Notes: generated from the sequence alone by a model not told the origin. Shown: positions 12,801 through 24,740, numbered from the stretch's first letter. The stretch is DNA of 64,000 bases from Gonatopus flavifemur (GCA_018340375.1 JAFFJZ010000003.1:16988001-17052000), one strand, 5' to 3'. A program made the numbers and translations.

Positions 12801-15800
12801 TAAATATTCAAATGATGATTTTCTTTCAGGCTTAATAAGTATCTCTGTGATTATGTTAAGTACCCAAACTTGGCTAGCAATTAATTTTCTTTGAATATTA
12901 ATGCAAATTATGTAAACTAATATAACTTCATCCGGACAGCTCGACACTGCGTCTCCAAGCTCCAACACTATATGCAGCATAATCGTTACCGACAATATGA
13001 TCAGTTTACTTAATCTGCATATAACTTTTCACTGCCTTTTTTCTTTTATAAATATATGTATACATATAATACATCGATACATATAATCACCACTCGGGTA
13101 CGTTGGTGTAATAAAGTCCATCTGTTCATCCATGTAACCATGGTTTCCCGCTATCGGAGTATCTCCTTCGCACAGTTCTTCTTGGATGACACTTCTTGGT
13201 CATGTTTTTAATCGAGAGCTTTTGCTTTTCATTTATATATACATATATATATAACACTTACGCAATTTATAGGCAAGGGCTTCTCTCCATTGACATTGAA
13301 AATACTTGTTTCTTGATATTCGAAGAATAAAATCACATTTGATATTCTCTAGTGCAACTTGGATAAACTAAAGTTCTCTTGTTCGTCGAAATTTGGAATA
13401 TTTTTCTCATTCTGCTATTTGCAGTCTTCATTTGAACATAAAACACAACACTTATAGGATTTTACATTGAAACACACATAACGATTTGCTAGCCAAATTG
13501 TCGACTTCTTAACATACTTTCAGAGTTAAGAATTATAGCCTAAATACACAAGATGATATTCATATTGATATACTTTCAATTGAAGTAATAAAACAAAAAA
13601 AGGGAATAAAGTGATCTTGCGTGCGTTAACTCTGAGACTTTGTTTTCTGATCTTGGGATAATCCGTTGATACTTGGAATAGAGGAATATCTTATCCTTGT
13701 TGTAATATACGCAGCAGCAGAGAAAACCCGTTAAGTAAGAAGAGAGAATTCGTGTGTGCTGGATATTTTGTGTCGCTGAGAACACCGCATTCTGTGAACC
13801 ATGTGTTTCTAGGTATGAAGAGACCAACCTCTTGCCTCCACCATCGCCGAGATCCTGTTTGCCGCTTTTCGTCCCGACGTTAGAACTGGAAGATGATGTT
13901 CCTTCCTTGTTGCTGGCACCGCCCTCTGCTCTACCGCTCCCCTTAGTGGAGTCTCCCTTCTTGTTGTTTTCTTCCATTTTCTTCTTTTGATCTGCTCCAC
14001 CATCTGCAGAGACAATCAAGGTAGCATAGTCACTTTCTGCCAAGCCAGATATTTTCTTCTCCTCCCTAACACATTTGCTCATTTTTTGTCTGTCTGTTAC
14101 GTTGTCACTTTAGCTCCAGCTGGAACCTCGTCAAGCTGGGAACAAAATTGTGACACGAAGTTTGCACGGTTGCAAACTCTATTTCTTCGACGATTATTTT
14201 TTTTTTCCATTAAAGAACCTACTATTTACGGTTTTTTATTTGGTTTTGGTTACAGACGTTACTTTACGCTACCTTTAAAGTTTAGAAATCATGATGTGTG
14301 TGGGCAAGAGAAACGATAACGAGGGAAGCAGCATCGCAGAGCGTGCAGGTTGGCATAGGGACTTGTTTGAAATGTCATTTTGGTAAATGATGATTATTCC
14401 TGTAAGAGCGTGGGAGAAAAAAGGAACGTGGTTTGTTTTTTTTTTTTTTTAAAAGCAATTGGTTTTTTTGTCAAAAATAAATGCCGAGGCGGCGGTTCTG
14501 AAAATATTGATGTTCCTCGTGCGTGACGTTGCGCGTAAGTTGAACATACACAGCTTGAGTCTTCTTATATCCAGAAATATGATTCATTGATAACGAGTGG
14601 TCCAACGACGCTCTATGCGGCAGGCATAATTAATGTAATGGTATATCAAATTCTAGTGTTAACTAACTTAAAGACTAGCGCTTATGGGATACGTGTTTTT
14701 TTTTTTAAAGATTTTTCTTAATGCAGTATGGCTGGAAGCAGTAGGACGCTTGGTAGCAGAAGTTATAAATCTCATCCTGGTTGTGACCTTTTTCAATCAC
14801 AGCATGTGATGATACTTTGGCAGTCGACCAATCGCATGCCAGATCCAAGTCAAAAATGGTTACTCATTGCTTCTTGTTGTAGATTGGATAGATGCACGAT
14901 GTGAAGCTTCGAGAAATCGAGTACAAGATGGTATAGATACATCTTGAATCGATGCGTGATTACGTACACTTTCGGTACACTGCTTTGATCTTGATAACGT
15001 AGATTAAATAACTTACGGATGATTAACTTTTAATTTCACTAGTTTCTAATTACTTATCTTTGTTATAAATTATTAAAACTCTTAACCTAATCAATAGTTA
15101 TTGAATTTTAATGTAATTCAAGACTTACCTTTGTGCCTATCCTGGGACTCGCTCTGTAACAATGAGAAAAGGAAATTTAGTTGTTTTAAATATTACAAAT
15201 TTTAACAAATGACATCGTCAAAATATTCAAATTTATAATTCACCTCTTCGGCAAGAAGATTTTCTTCATCCTCCCCAATAGTCAAATTGATAGAATCTTC
15301 ATTATCAATACCATTAGCCTCAACTGCGGATACTGCAGCAGCAGGAACGGCAGGTGGGGGAGGAGGGTCGTTCACGGTAGGAGAAACTTCAGGTTTTGGA
15401 GATTCGGTTTTCTTCTCTTTCTCATCGTTGAATGTATTTTCATCGACTTCTTTTCTCTCAATTATTTCTATTCCTTCTTCCTCCTCTTCTTCTTCTCCTT
15501 CTTCCTCTACTTCTTCTTCTTGAGGGGGATCCTCGTCGTCTTTAGAAGGAGGATCCTCTTCTTTTTTCACTTCGGTTGAGCTTTCCTACATAATATCACA
15601 TGTTTAGAAAACATTCAATCCATATATTATTATGACATTGTACATTTTTCAAAATATTACTTCTATTATAACCGACGGTGTGCTGTCCTCATCCATGACA
15701 TTGGGTGGTTCTATGGCATCTGATTGAGATTTAGCACTGTCGTCGTTTGATTTCTCTAGTGGCTCTTCTTTGATATTTTCTGTAGATGTATCCATTGCTT

Positions 15801-17797
15801 CTTCTTGATTATTTCCTCCTGTTACTGTGAATGCAAATATAAAATAAAAATCGTTTCTGACGACAAAGCGGAGACTTTATTGCAAAGAAAGTGAAAATAA
15901 ATTTAATAGTTATGATTTAATAAATTGCCACAGTATATATCATTCTCCCGTTCGCTTTTATTGGGAAACAAAACAAGAAAACGCTATGAGTCATGAAAAT
16001 TCTCAACAGAGTTATATTGATCAACCAGTAGCTATGGGAACATATTAAACTTCAGCTACAAAGCAAGGAGTAAATAGATATTCACCACTATTCTTTCTTG
16101 GAGTTACTTTAGGAGTAGTTGGAGCTCCTCCACCACATGGCACAATGAGATATTCTTCAGGATTTTTTCCTTCTTCGGAAATGGCCTGAAAAAATTTGAA
16201 GAATATATTAATATTCATAATCCTTGTATTTAAACTTCAAATAATTGACTACATTCAAATTGCTAAAACCGTAACATCTATAAGTACGTGAAGTTCTCCT
16301 CTTCAGTTGTTCCTCATAAAATTAATTGCAGGTATTATTACATGACAGGTACATTAATGGCAGGTATTATTACAGTGCTGCATTTTTATGTGATAGTTAT
16401 AAAAAATTGAAACCCATGTCCAGTATAATACATCATGTGTATACAACCTTTGTGCATTTAGATATTGGAACAATTGTTGCAATCTTAGAATTCCAGTGCG
16501 TTTATACAAGCGCAATTATTTTTGACATTATTTGGATAATTATTAACACAATGTATTGATGAAATGATGAAAAATATGTTCACCTGTAAACGTACAAATA
16601 TTTTATCATTTATTCACTCATCAATATGGCAGTACTTTGAGTAGTTAAATCATTACTCTTTATAGTACCTGTAGAAACAATGAAAACTGTTAACAATTTC
16701 AAGAGTAAGGAATCTTGTGAAAATATACAATATCTTTTACTTGAACCTTGCTTTTTCGAAGAATTTGTCACATGGATTGAATGGTAAAAAACTTCTTGAA
16801 ACAAAATGGATAAAACAGATGCTTTGACAATCTCAAAAATAAATCAAATGCACATATTATTAAAAACTAAATATTTTTCACATATTATTTTTTATCACTA
16901 AGAGGAGGTTGTTGACCCAACAACAGATGAGACGACATGACGTGACAAATCTAATTCTTATCTGTTATCGTCTGCTGTAAAGTGACAGGAAATAAGTTGT
17001 CTCATTCTATTAAATCATCAACTCGTTACGTTAACTTCCAATAGGAGGGATTGGATTTAAAAATAATAAAATGATACAATTCAGCTGTTAAGGATGTAAA
17101 GTACACGAAAATTCAGTATTTCCTCCTAAAATGGTTCGCAAGATGAATTGATAAATTACAATATGTTGGTATTCCTACATATTCAATTACTTCCCTTTGT
17201 AACTAGCTACATGAGAAATTAAATTGGATAAGAACCAGAAAAAGAAGTATGATTTATCAATTGTACGTGATTCAATCTCTTTGATGCAATGGTTGATTAC
17301 ACACCTAATCCAGAGTATTGAGATAATATCAATAATGAATATATTCAAGCTATCACACTTGAAAATACATGCACTTTAAATTTATTCATAATATATTCAT
17401 AATTATTCAATGAGAATTCCTTCATAAATTTCCCTTTTAGATCAGAAAAAAAGACCGAGCCACAAATAAAATGACAAATTTCATTATCGAAATGCTGAAG
17501 CCTGTAACATGGAAGAAATTGCTGATGTGTAAGCACGTACGCGTAGGGAGGTGAAAATTTGGTCGTACTCCGAAGAGATCAATAGGGTTAAAATGGCGAC
17601 ACACGGTGTATGCATTTTGATTGCCGGAAAAACAACATTTCTAAGTCAAAATGAGAATTTTAATTCATGATTACCTTGGAAAGACGTTCAAGGAGGGCTG
17701 CTTTGTTTCCAGTTTTGTCCAAACCGCGACGTTCTAATTCTGTTTTCAGGTCTATAACCCGAAGTTCAGTCAATTTTTTCCCTTCCGTTTCAGCCAT
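3815..17797 (-). CDS. Scaffold attachment factor B (SAFB-like), 928 aa, 15 coding exons
   Basis: Nuclear RNA- and chromatin-binding scaffold protein. Exons in order: 17797-17675, 16185-16086, 15824-15661, 15585-15244, 15153-15129, 14003-13829, 12718-12678, 12599-12334, 12257-12098, 12034-11793, 11685-11174, 9842-9669, 8051-7912, 6247-6091, 3980-3815. All reading phases join and total 929 codons including the stop. Seen in the sequence: an N-terminal SAP domain (about residues 7-43, [19 protein letters not shown]); an acidic, Pro-rich stretch (about 76-310, with a poly-Glu run near 150-165); one RRM (337-412, RNP2 LWVSGL, RNP1 CYGYVTM); the family block LTFAKIR (540-546); a long Arg/Glu coiled coil (547-650); and a Ser/Arg/Gly-rich tail. 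Order and length match animal SAFB, about 915 aa in mammals. Exon 6 has a weak donor (GTTGGT). Family is certain; which SAFB paralogue is not resolved. Confidence 0.93.
5619..5943. mobile_element. piggyBac-type MITE in the last SAFB intron
   Basis: The left end is TTAA followed by CCCTTCGCGTACACAC. The right end, read on the other strand, is CCCTTCGTGTACACCC and is flanked by TTGA, one base from TTAA. A CCCTT... terminal repeat inserted at TTAA is the hallmark of the piggyBac superfamily. The element is about 325 bp with no transposase. Subterminal CCTGGGTG motifs occur in mirrored orientation near both ends (about 5658 and 5929). It is an old, non-autonomous copy, as the mutated duplication shows. 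Confidence 0.7.
10700..10899. repeat. MITE with about 90-bp inverted arms in a SAFB intron
   Basis: The left arm starts AAGGAGATATTACCGCCGG, and the reverse complement of the right arm starts AAGGAGATACTAGCGCCGG. Both arms continue through TTCGTGTAAGATTT and end near the centre with ATACAGCATT and GTACAGCATT. The element is about 200 bp and almost entirely palindromic, with no coding capacity. The superfamily is not identified. Confidence 0.7.
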
Positions 17798-18550
17798 TAT
17801 TTACTTTACTTTGATATAAAATAGTCTTTTGTCGTTTTCTTCCGCACAAAATTTGACACTATTGATAATTATCCAATAAAATGTTTGTCACAATTGCTAT
17901 ACCGGTCACATGCAACTTATTGAATAGATATCTTTTAAAAAGTCGGAGAAATAAAGCTTTAAAACGTGAACATTTATATCACTGGACACATCGTGATCAC
18001 CAGTATAAAACGCACATCACATCATGGCTGTCGAACGGAAATCACGACGGCAAACCGGATGTCTGGTTTTTCGCTTCTGCTATACGAGTCAATACAATGA
18101 TGATTTATTGGGAATTGATTTGTACATTCTTCTCATTCAATTCAAATTGGAAATGGAGTATTTTCAAACATATTGTTTATAGAAATAAATCTCCTTGTGT
18201 AGATTACAAGATTGATTATAATTAAAGGTTAGATGATGAACATGGTTTTTGAATTTGGTAGTTTTTCATCATACTAGAATTCAAATCGTACCTTTATTTC
18301 ATAGATTTGATATAATTGCATATTGCATTTATGAATATAATCAATCATTATATAAAAATGCACGCAAGATGATCAAAAATTATCCTTTATCAAATAACAA
18401 TTTCATTTTTTTGATGATTTTTTATAATATATTCAGAATCAAAAGCACAACAAATGATTTATCAACAATTATCATCTTTTATTCATGAAACAACATTCGT
18501 ACATTCATTTGAATAATCGTTTAATTCAACTATACATATTGGTGGAGAAT
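17798..18550. promoter_or_regulatory. SAFB 5' region and MIC13 3' region
   Basis: This spacer separates the SAFB start codon from the stop codon of the upstream, same-strand MIC13 gene. It must contain the SAFB promoter and 5' untranslated region and, at its far end, the MIC13 3' untranslated region. The segment at about 17990-18080 is less AT-rich than its surroundings, as a transcription-start region might be. A 114-codon plus-strand frame (17881-18225) overlaps it but has no recognisable content. No core-promoter element is clear to me. Confidence 0.4.
18478..18483 (-). terminator. Poly(A) signal of MIC13
   Basis: Perfect AATAAA on the minus strand, about 70 nt beyond the MIC13 stop codon, a normal spacing for a compact 3' untranslated region. 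Confidence 0.55.
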
Positions 18551-19413
18551 TCATTGGGGTTTAGCAGGTGAGGTTTGATTTTGCATGTAACTCGTGACAT
18601 ATTCACTCAATTGATTTATTCCAGTACCCATATGAGTAGGTAATTGAGATAAAAACTGCATACTGGTTATTACTCCTTTATTCCACGTTGTTGTAGCGTA
18701 ATATGATATATCAGAGGTACTAGGCAACCTAGGAATCTGAAAATCAATTATTAATTTTCTGTATTAACAATGAAAGTAAAGTTGATTCATTAGAAATTAA
18801 TATTACATTCTTGTTCATTGATATTACTGGATTAAAAATCTAGCACAGTGCAGTTGAATTTCATAATCTCATGAATACGGAAATATATTTGTCATTCAAA
18901 ATGGTTGAAGTTATGAAATCTTTCACTGTGAATTTAATTAAGATATATTCTTCAAGGAGAGTATAGGAATACTCATAAATTCTTCAACATGATTTAAATT
19001 GTCTCTTTGTTATTTTCTTTAGAGAAGAGATGTTTACAGTTCCAGCGCCAACATACCCTCAACAAGAACTCTTTTGCTCTACAACAATAACAATCAAGGA
19101 TTCAAAATGCATAAAAAACAAAATTCATATTACCTCTTCTATAACGTCTTTAGGAATATTTTCCTTGACGTATGGGGCAAATGTATTATACAGTTTTCCA
19201 TAAAATTTAATACTATTCTCAGGAGTTGACCAAAGTCCCTCTTGGATTGTGTAATAAACGATACTACCAGCTACAGTGGATTTTGCAGCAAATCTAAGAA
19301 CATAACCTTACTTTTAGTATCATTTTTATGTCAGGTACATTATCAAGTGTAACTGAGAATAAAAATATCTGTGAAAATTTATTCATTGTATCCACTTACC
19401 GTATTATTCCCAT
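18551..19413 (-). CDS. MICOS complex subunit MIC13 (QIL1), 119 aa
   Basis: Small inner-membrane subunit of MICOS, the complex that shapes mitochondrial crista junctions. Exons are 19413-19400 (14 nt, encoding MGII and two bases of an Arg codon), 19293-19134 and 18736-18551; phases join exactly. Seen: an N-terminal hydrophobic segment (about residues 6-20, with VAGSIVYYT), a middle part ending PYVKENIPKDVIEE, and a conserved C-terminal block with IPRLPS, then WNKGVITSMQFL. Human MIC13 (118 aa) has the same plan: a short hydrophobic N-terminus with a YxVYD-type motif, a PQLP block and a WNAGI block. I chose the start in the 14-nt exon because it has a consensus GTAAGT donor and the only matching phase; the nearer ATG at 19323 is out of frame. 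The gene lies between SAFB (same strand) and divergent RAD18. The family call rests on recalled similarity. Confidence 0.82.
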
Positions 19414-20152
19414 TATTGATAATCGTTATATTTATTTATTTAATCTTCGTGTCTGTTACATACATCCATATAATTTGACAGGAGTGTTACATAAAGTTTG
19501 TTGTCTGCTACTGTTCACCGCTGTTCGCCTCTTCACTTCAAATATATCTAAAAAATCCTGAAACCACAATTTTATCACTCAATTTTGAAACCGAATAAAA
19601 ATTCAGGATTTTTTGGGGCCGAAAAATGAAATTTATACTCGTCTCGTAGAATTCTGAAGTCAGAATTTTAAATAATCAATTGAATCACGTAATGAATCAT
19701 TCAAAACATTGAAAAATTTCACGTTCCTAGTTGTATTTTTTATGGCCAATGGCAGGAGCTCTTTCCACAATATTCATTCCTTCATTGGTTCCCAGTGGTA
19801 ATTTCAACATCCAATAGAATAAGAACGAAATGAAAAGGGCGCGATTTTGTTTCATGCATGGACAAAATGGGAATGAATAATGGAAGATATGTAATAACAA
19901 ACAATGACTTTGTTTCATGATAAATTGATTAAAATATGTTACTGATAGAAAAAAAATTGATAAAGTTATCTTTTCCGTATACGTGCTTATGTGTTGCAAA
20001 AGTTTTACGCATTTATATCCAAATATATAATTATGTCAACAATATTTTTCAATTAAATGTGTTGTTTTATGCTTCGTGGTTATAATATTGCTTCAGTATA
20101 TTCATTTGGAAAGTAATTCAAAGTATTGAATGTGATTGGGAAAAAAATTACA
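19414..20152. promoter_or_regulatory. Divergent MIC13/RAD18 promoter spacer
   Basis: The start codons of MIC13 (minus) and RAD18 (plus) are 739 bp apart and point away from each other, so this interval must serve both promoters and may be bidirectional. It contains a small perfect-arm hairpin at about 19549-19617 (AAAAAATCCTGAA against TTCAGGATTTTTT). I see no other conserved element, and open frames here are AT-rich and without protein similarity. Confidence 0.45.
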
Positions 20153-23100
20153 ATGTTTGAAATAGAAACCAACATCAATCAAGAATTAAAGGTAATCGAT
20201 TGTTCATTTTCCTACGATAATGTGAACTTGTTTTTAAAATTTGTTTTCGTTTCAGCGAATCGAAGAGTTCTTCTTTTGTGGAATATGTCACGAGCATATT
20301 CAAACTTCAGTTATTACACCATGCTCCCATAATTGTAAGCGATTATTAGTCTCTTAACTACAATGAGTGTCATATTTTATATATAATTATACAAAAGTAC
20401 CATGATTTTGAGTACTCTTTATGTTCGTACAGAATGTTATCTTAAAAGTATTCAAGTTTTTTGGAAAAATCTTACATAAATGATTTGTTTAATATTCTGA
20501 CACTAGTATCTTCTAGTAATCTCAAATCTTTCGAACCTCTGGAGGATTTCATTTAGTGATAAATATCAATAAGAGACCCAGTTTCTTACCAAAAGCATGT
20601 CATTTGAAATTCATAATACGAATAGATGACGTGCCTTGATTCATTTTTCTGAACTCTACACAAATTCCTTGAGTTTTATTTAGAAAACTGCATATATTAC
20701 AAAATAGTTTCATATTTGAGTTTGTAAAAGTATCATACCTTTTTTTAATTTGGGACAAGCATTTTTGTCAAGATGCATTCATATAAATTATCCTTACACG
20801 TTACCTTCAATTTAATTTCTAACTCTGAATAGTTATTAATATTGGATTACAGATTGTTCAATATGCATTCGAAAATATTTGCACTATAAAACTCAGTGTC
20901 CAGCATGCTTCGCGGACACATTCGAAAGAGATTTACGTACCAATAAAATATTAGATGAGATCCTGTTGAATTTTATAAACTTGAAGGAGAAATTGAAAGA
21001 ATATTTTAATAAAATCCCTGTTGCATGGCGCACGGGACTAGATGCGTCCTCATCCGACACCACAGAGCCGTCTAATCCCATCGAAAGAGCTTTACAACCT
21101 ATCAAAAACTTACCAATTCCTGCAGAAAATGTGTATTTGGAAAGCAGTCCATCCACCCAATCAAAGACTCCTTTTAATGATTTTTCTAGCCCTAGTACTA
21201 GTACAAAATCCAAAGTGGCCTTATTCTTTACACCCAAAAGTAGCAGACGAGTGTGGACGAGTTTTTCACCTAACGTGGAAAAAGGTGAAACAGTAAACTG
21301 TCCTGTATGTCAGGTAGATGTTCTTAAAATACATATCAATAAACATCTTGATGAATGTTTGGAACGAGAAGTACCAAAAGAACGTCCTGTGAAGTAAGAT
21401 TTCAAAAATCACACCATTCAGCAACAATAATTTTAATCCAATATTTTTTCACGTATATTTATTTTTTATTAGCGTGGACTCTAAACGTAAACCACTTCCA
21501 AAATTAGTGAGTGCTCTGATGAAAGAAGGCGCACTTCGTAAAAAATTGAAAGAATTTGGATTATCGTGTCAAGGTGATAGAAAAACTATGGAAAATAGAT
21601 TGCAAAAATATATTGTTATATACAACGCTGAATGCGATAAGCCGTATCCAAGACCGAATTCGGAATTGATTAAACAGTGCCATGCGGAAGAAGCTTCGGA
21701 AAAACAATTGATCAAGACGTCTTTCTTTGATAACGTAATTCAACTTTGAGTTTATACATATTTGTTTCCGTTTAATCTATCGATGGTATATTATAAAATT
21801 CTATTCATGTTTTCAGAGACTCCAAGTTACCAGAAATACAGAAGAAAATGTTATCGAAGAAGCTCGTCAGAAGTATTGTAAGTATCAATTGTTTTTAAAA
21901 CGTAAAAGTAGAAAATAACTGATGGAACATTCGATAGATATAAATCTTCATTCTTTGTTTGCAATTGTTGAACAGTGGAAAAAAATAAAGACAGTTTCGC
22001 CAAATTGATCGCAAAAGTTAAAAAAACTACTATATCTGGAGATTCCAAACCATCAACGTCATCGTCATCAAGAAAACCTTCCGCGGTTGAGCAACGTCAT
22101 ATGGATTATGATATGTCGTACTATGATTCCGATTCCGATACACCTTGTCCTTTGCAAACATATTCTAGAAATGATGAAACATTGAGCAGTAATGACGAAA
22201 CTATCAATCCCGGAAGAGATACTAATTTGAATACTTCTTTGCCACCAAAAATTCAAGATCCTTCCAAAAACTTGCTCAAGGATAAAATTGTTGCTTCACC
22301 CTCTCCAAGGCGAGCTTTCAAATCCAAACCCAAATCGTCAAATCAATCTTCGTTGATGAAAATCGAGCAATCGTTTGCTTCTTCAATTTTAAAAGATCAA
22401 AATAAAATTGATGTATGCAAACCTTCGACTTCTGCTTCTTGGAATGGAAGCGATAGTGAGACAAAAACTAATCCTTGCGGAATTAAGTTTGTGAAAGAAA
22501 ATGGTACTCGTTTATCTACTTTTAATTCTACGGTAAAAGCGGAGTCGAAAAACGTTCAAACGCATGTAATACCGGAAAGCGATGAAGAATCCACCGATCA
22601 AGATAATGAAAATTTTATTTCGAATAGTGATAAAGAATCATGGACGTTAGAAGATTGTGATGTATTAGATGATTTATTACATGTTTCTCCAAATTTATTA
22701 CCTGGTGAGACGAATGGGCCATTATCACACGAGAATTTGGTAAAACCGACTCACGAAGATATGAATTATGATCTTGAAACCGATGTTTCCACGGATGAAG
22801 GATTGAATGAAGCTAAAAATCAATTAACGACCAAAATTTCGAGATTAGAAGAATGCATGGAAACGGGAACTTGTATCGAGACTTCGAATCCACCGTTGGT
22901 ACAAGACGAGCAGAGAAATGAAGAAATGAACGATAACGTGGGATCGAGTGATTCAAAGGATGTTACAACTACGTCATTTAATGATATCCAAAACGAGATT
23001 GAAGGAGGCGATGAAGATGATGAAATCAATACAGGTATCTGGAATTTTACAATATCGAATTATATAACGGATTTTTTTAAATCGGAAATGAGAAGGAGCC

Positions 23101-23834
23101 TAAGGACTGATTTGGGCCCCTTCGAATTTCGACTTAACAAATCAGAATTCACGTCTTATATTTGGAGATACATTTATTCTTATCAAAAATGATCGTGATA
23201 TTGTTTTCTGGGTCAATACTTGGACAGTACCTGTCCGAAATAGCGAATAAACAGCATTACAGTAACGGCAAATCGACATAACATAAAGTGATACATGAAC
23301 TGAGTTCTATGCACTATTAGGCACTGATGAGGATCCTGATTTGTTGGGTCGAAATTTGGAGGAGTCCGTACAATTTGATTTGCTCCTTTTGTGTTTTTCA
23401 AATATCGCTAATAAATTATTGAACATTATTACACAACTATATAACTATTAATCAACACAGGAACCACGAAGAACGAAAAACTCAGTGAAATTGAATCCAG
23501 TGAAAGTTTGGCTGAAATATTGAAATCGGAGAAGGAAAATCTAGAAATCTCGGTGGAAACTCCCGTTCGTCGTTCGATAAGGAAAAGAAGTAAAAATTTT
23601 GATCATGTGAATAATGAGCAGAAGAATACGAAAAGAAGAAGAAGTACAAGAAACATTGGGATTGAGTCTTCGGATGATGTTCAAGATGATGATAATGATC
23701 AAGTCGAAGATGATAAAGACGTTCTAAATGAATGTACGGTTAATGGAGAAACAGATTCTTTGAACGGTAGGAGAAAGTCCGCTCGAATGAAAGGCAAAAA
23801 TAATAATATACCAAATGACAATCTATTATCGTGA
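20153..23834 (+). CDS. E3 ubiquitin-protein ligase RAD18, 804 aa
   Basis: RING ligase that works with RAD6 to monoubiquitinate PCNA at stalled forks (translesion synthesis, post-replication repair) in the nucleus. Exons: 20153-20191, 20256-20334, 20853-21393, 21473-21734, 21817-21877, 21976-23034, 23461-23834; phases join. Seen: a C3HC4 RING with Cys21, Cys24, Cys36, His38, Cys41, Cys44, Cys55, Cys58, including HNYCSICIRKYLHYKTQCP; a UBZ4 zinc finger (Cys189, Cys192, His204, Cys208); a SAP domain (about 227-265, LPKLVSALMKEG); and a RAD6-binding-type helix (about 323-345, KYLEKNKDSFAKLI). Residues about 346-804 are disordered, acidic and Ser/Thr-rich, then basic at the end (VRRSIRKR, KRRRSTR, RRKSARMK), making the protein far longer than the 495-aa human protein. 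The ATG at 20153 is preferred because the frame opens only with a TTG upstream. Reading through the last intron would stop at 23192. Confidence 0.93.
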
Positions 23835-24064
23835 TCGTTCGGCGTGAAATGAAGTAATATATATTATTCTAATTGACAACGTCAATATAATGTATTTGTA
23901 AATAGGTTTTAAAAATATTGTTTGTTCTGAGAATAATAGTAACAATAATAATTATAATTATAGTTGAAATTTTACCAATTGATATGAGTTCAAATGAAAT
24001 GGACATGGAATATGAATAAGAATTAACTGTTTTTACTTTGAAATATTATTTTTGTACGAATGTG

Positions 24065-24070
24065 AATAAA
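24065..24070 (+). terminator. Poly(A) signal of RAD18
   Basis: Perfect AATAAA about 230 nt past the RAD18 stop codon, in an AT-rich 3' untranslated region (23835 to about 24090). It is the best of several AT-rich candidates. Confidence 0.5.
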
Positions 24071-24740
24071 AATAGATCTATTAATAAGGTGTGTTAGCAA
24101 AATATTTTAAAAAATGTTTATCGCGTAGATTCGAAAAGTACATCATGCAGAGCTGCAAACTGGTCAATAAACTCAAAGTGAGCATTTGTGAGCATTAAGT
24201 GGTTTGCAACCTCGTAATGTTATATCTGAAAGGATGAAATATCAAAAGCATTATCAAAGACATTGAATTTTATTGAATGATACATTTGATATAGTTTCTA
24301 ATTGAAAATCAAATCAACAATGATAAAATTACAATTAATGCATAAACTTTTACGTTTCACAATAGCTTTCTAGATTGTATTAAGAATAATTTAATACAAT
24401 TCTAATTGATTGTGAAAATAACTTTTATATATATTTATATACGTAAAATAGCTGTCTTCAGTATTGCTTAAAATTTAATACATACGCTTTGGTATCATTT
24501 ATACAATAAATTTTGCTTTTTATGTACATTATTCCTGTTTATAAGAAGTTCTTATAAATTCTCGATTAGAAGTTATCAGCATTCACTAAAACTATCACAT
24601 TCATTAAATATTGTTTTTTGCCAACACATGGAATTTATTTATGTTTGTTTTTTTTTTTTGAAGATTTCCTTAGAATAGGAATGCAATCTTTCAGTGTTTT
24701 TCTTTTACACATACTTCAGAAAAATTTTAGAATTATATCA
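24071..24740. other. Intergenic stretch between RAD18 and the 71-residue ORF
   Basis: AT-rich, with no coding signal. It holds the probable convergent 3' ends of RAD18 (plus) and the small minus-strand ORF (poly(A) hexamer at 24634-24639). Nothing else recognised. Confidence 0.5.
24634..24639 (-). terminator. Candidate poly(A) signal of the 71-residue ORF
   Basis: AATAAA on the minus strand about 100 nt beyond the stop codon at 24741, followed by a T-rich plus-strand run. The spacing supports a real short transcript, but the background is AT-rich. Confidence 0.35.

Larger units (their letters stand above)
3981..17674 (-). other. SAFB introns over 300 bp
   Basis: Long introns are 3981-6090, 6248-7911, 8052-9668, 9843-11173, 12719-13828, 14004-15128 and 16186-17674. 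I found no further exon in them. Two contain mobile sequence: 5619-5943 (piggyBac-type MITE) and 10700-10899 (MITE). A long T run lies near 14438-14452. The remainder is AT-rich sequence with no structure I can name. Confidence 0.6.

Noticed and set aside
17881..18225. 114-codon plus-strand open frame upstream of SAFB
   Set aside because: It overlaps the expected SAFB promoter/5' region, is Trp/Ile/Asn/Phe-rich, shows no motif and has no partner exon. Probably chance.
19321..19323. ATG just upstream of MIC13 exon 2
   Set aside because: It is out of frame with the conserved exon and reaches a stop at the acceptor; the 14-nt exon at 19400-19413 fits phase and consensus.
20126..20152. Upstream TTG start for RAD18
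   Set aside because: The frame opens nine codons earlier only through TTG; the ATG at 20153 gives the normal short N-terminus before the RING.
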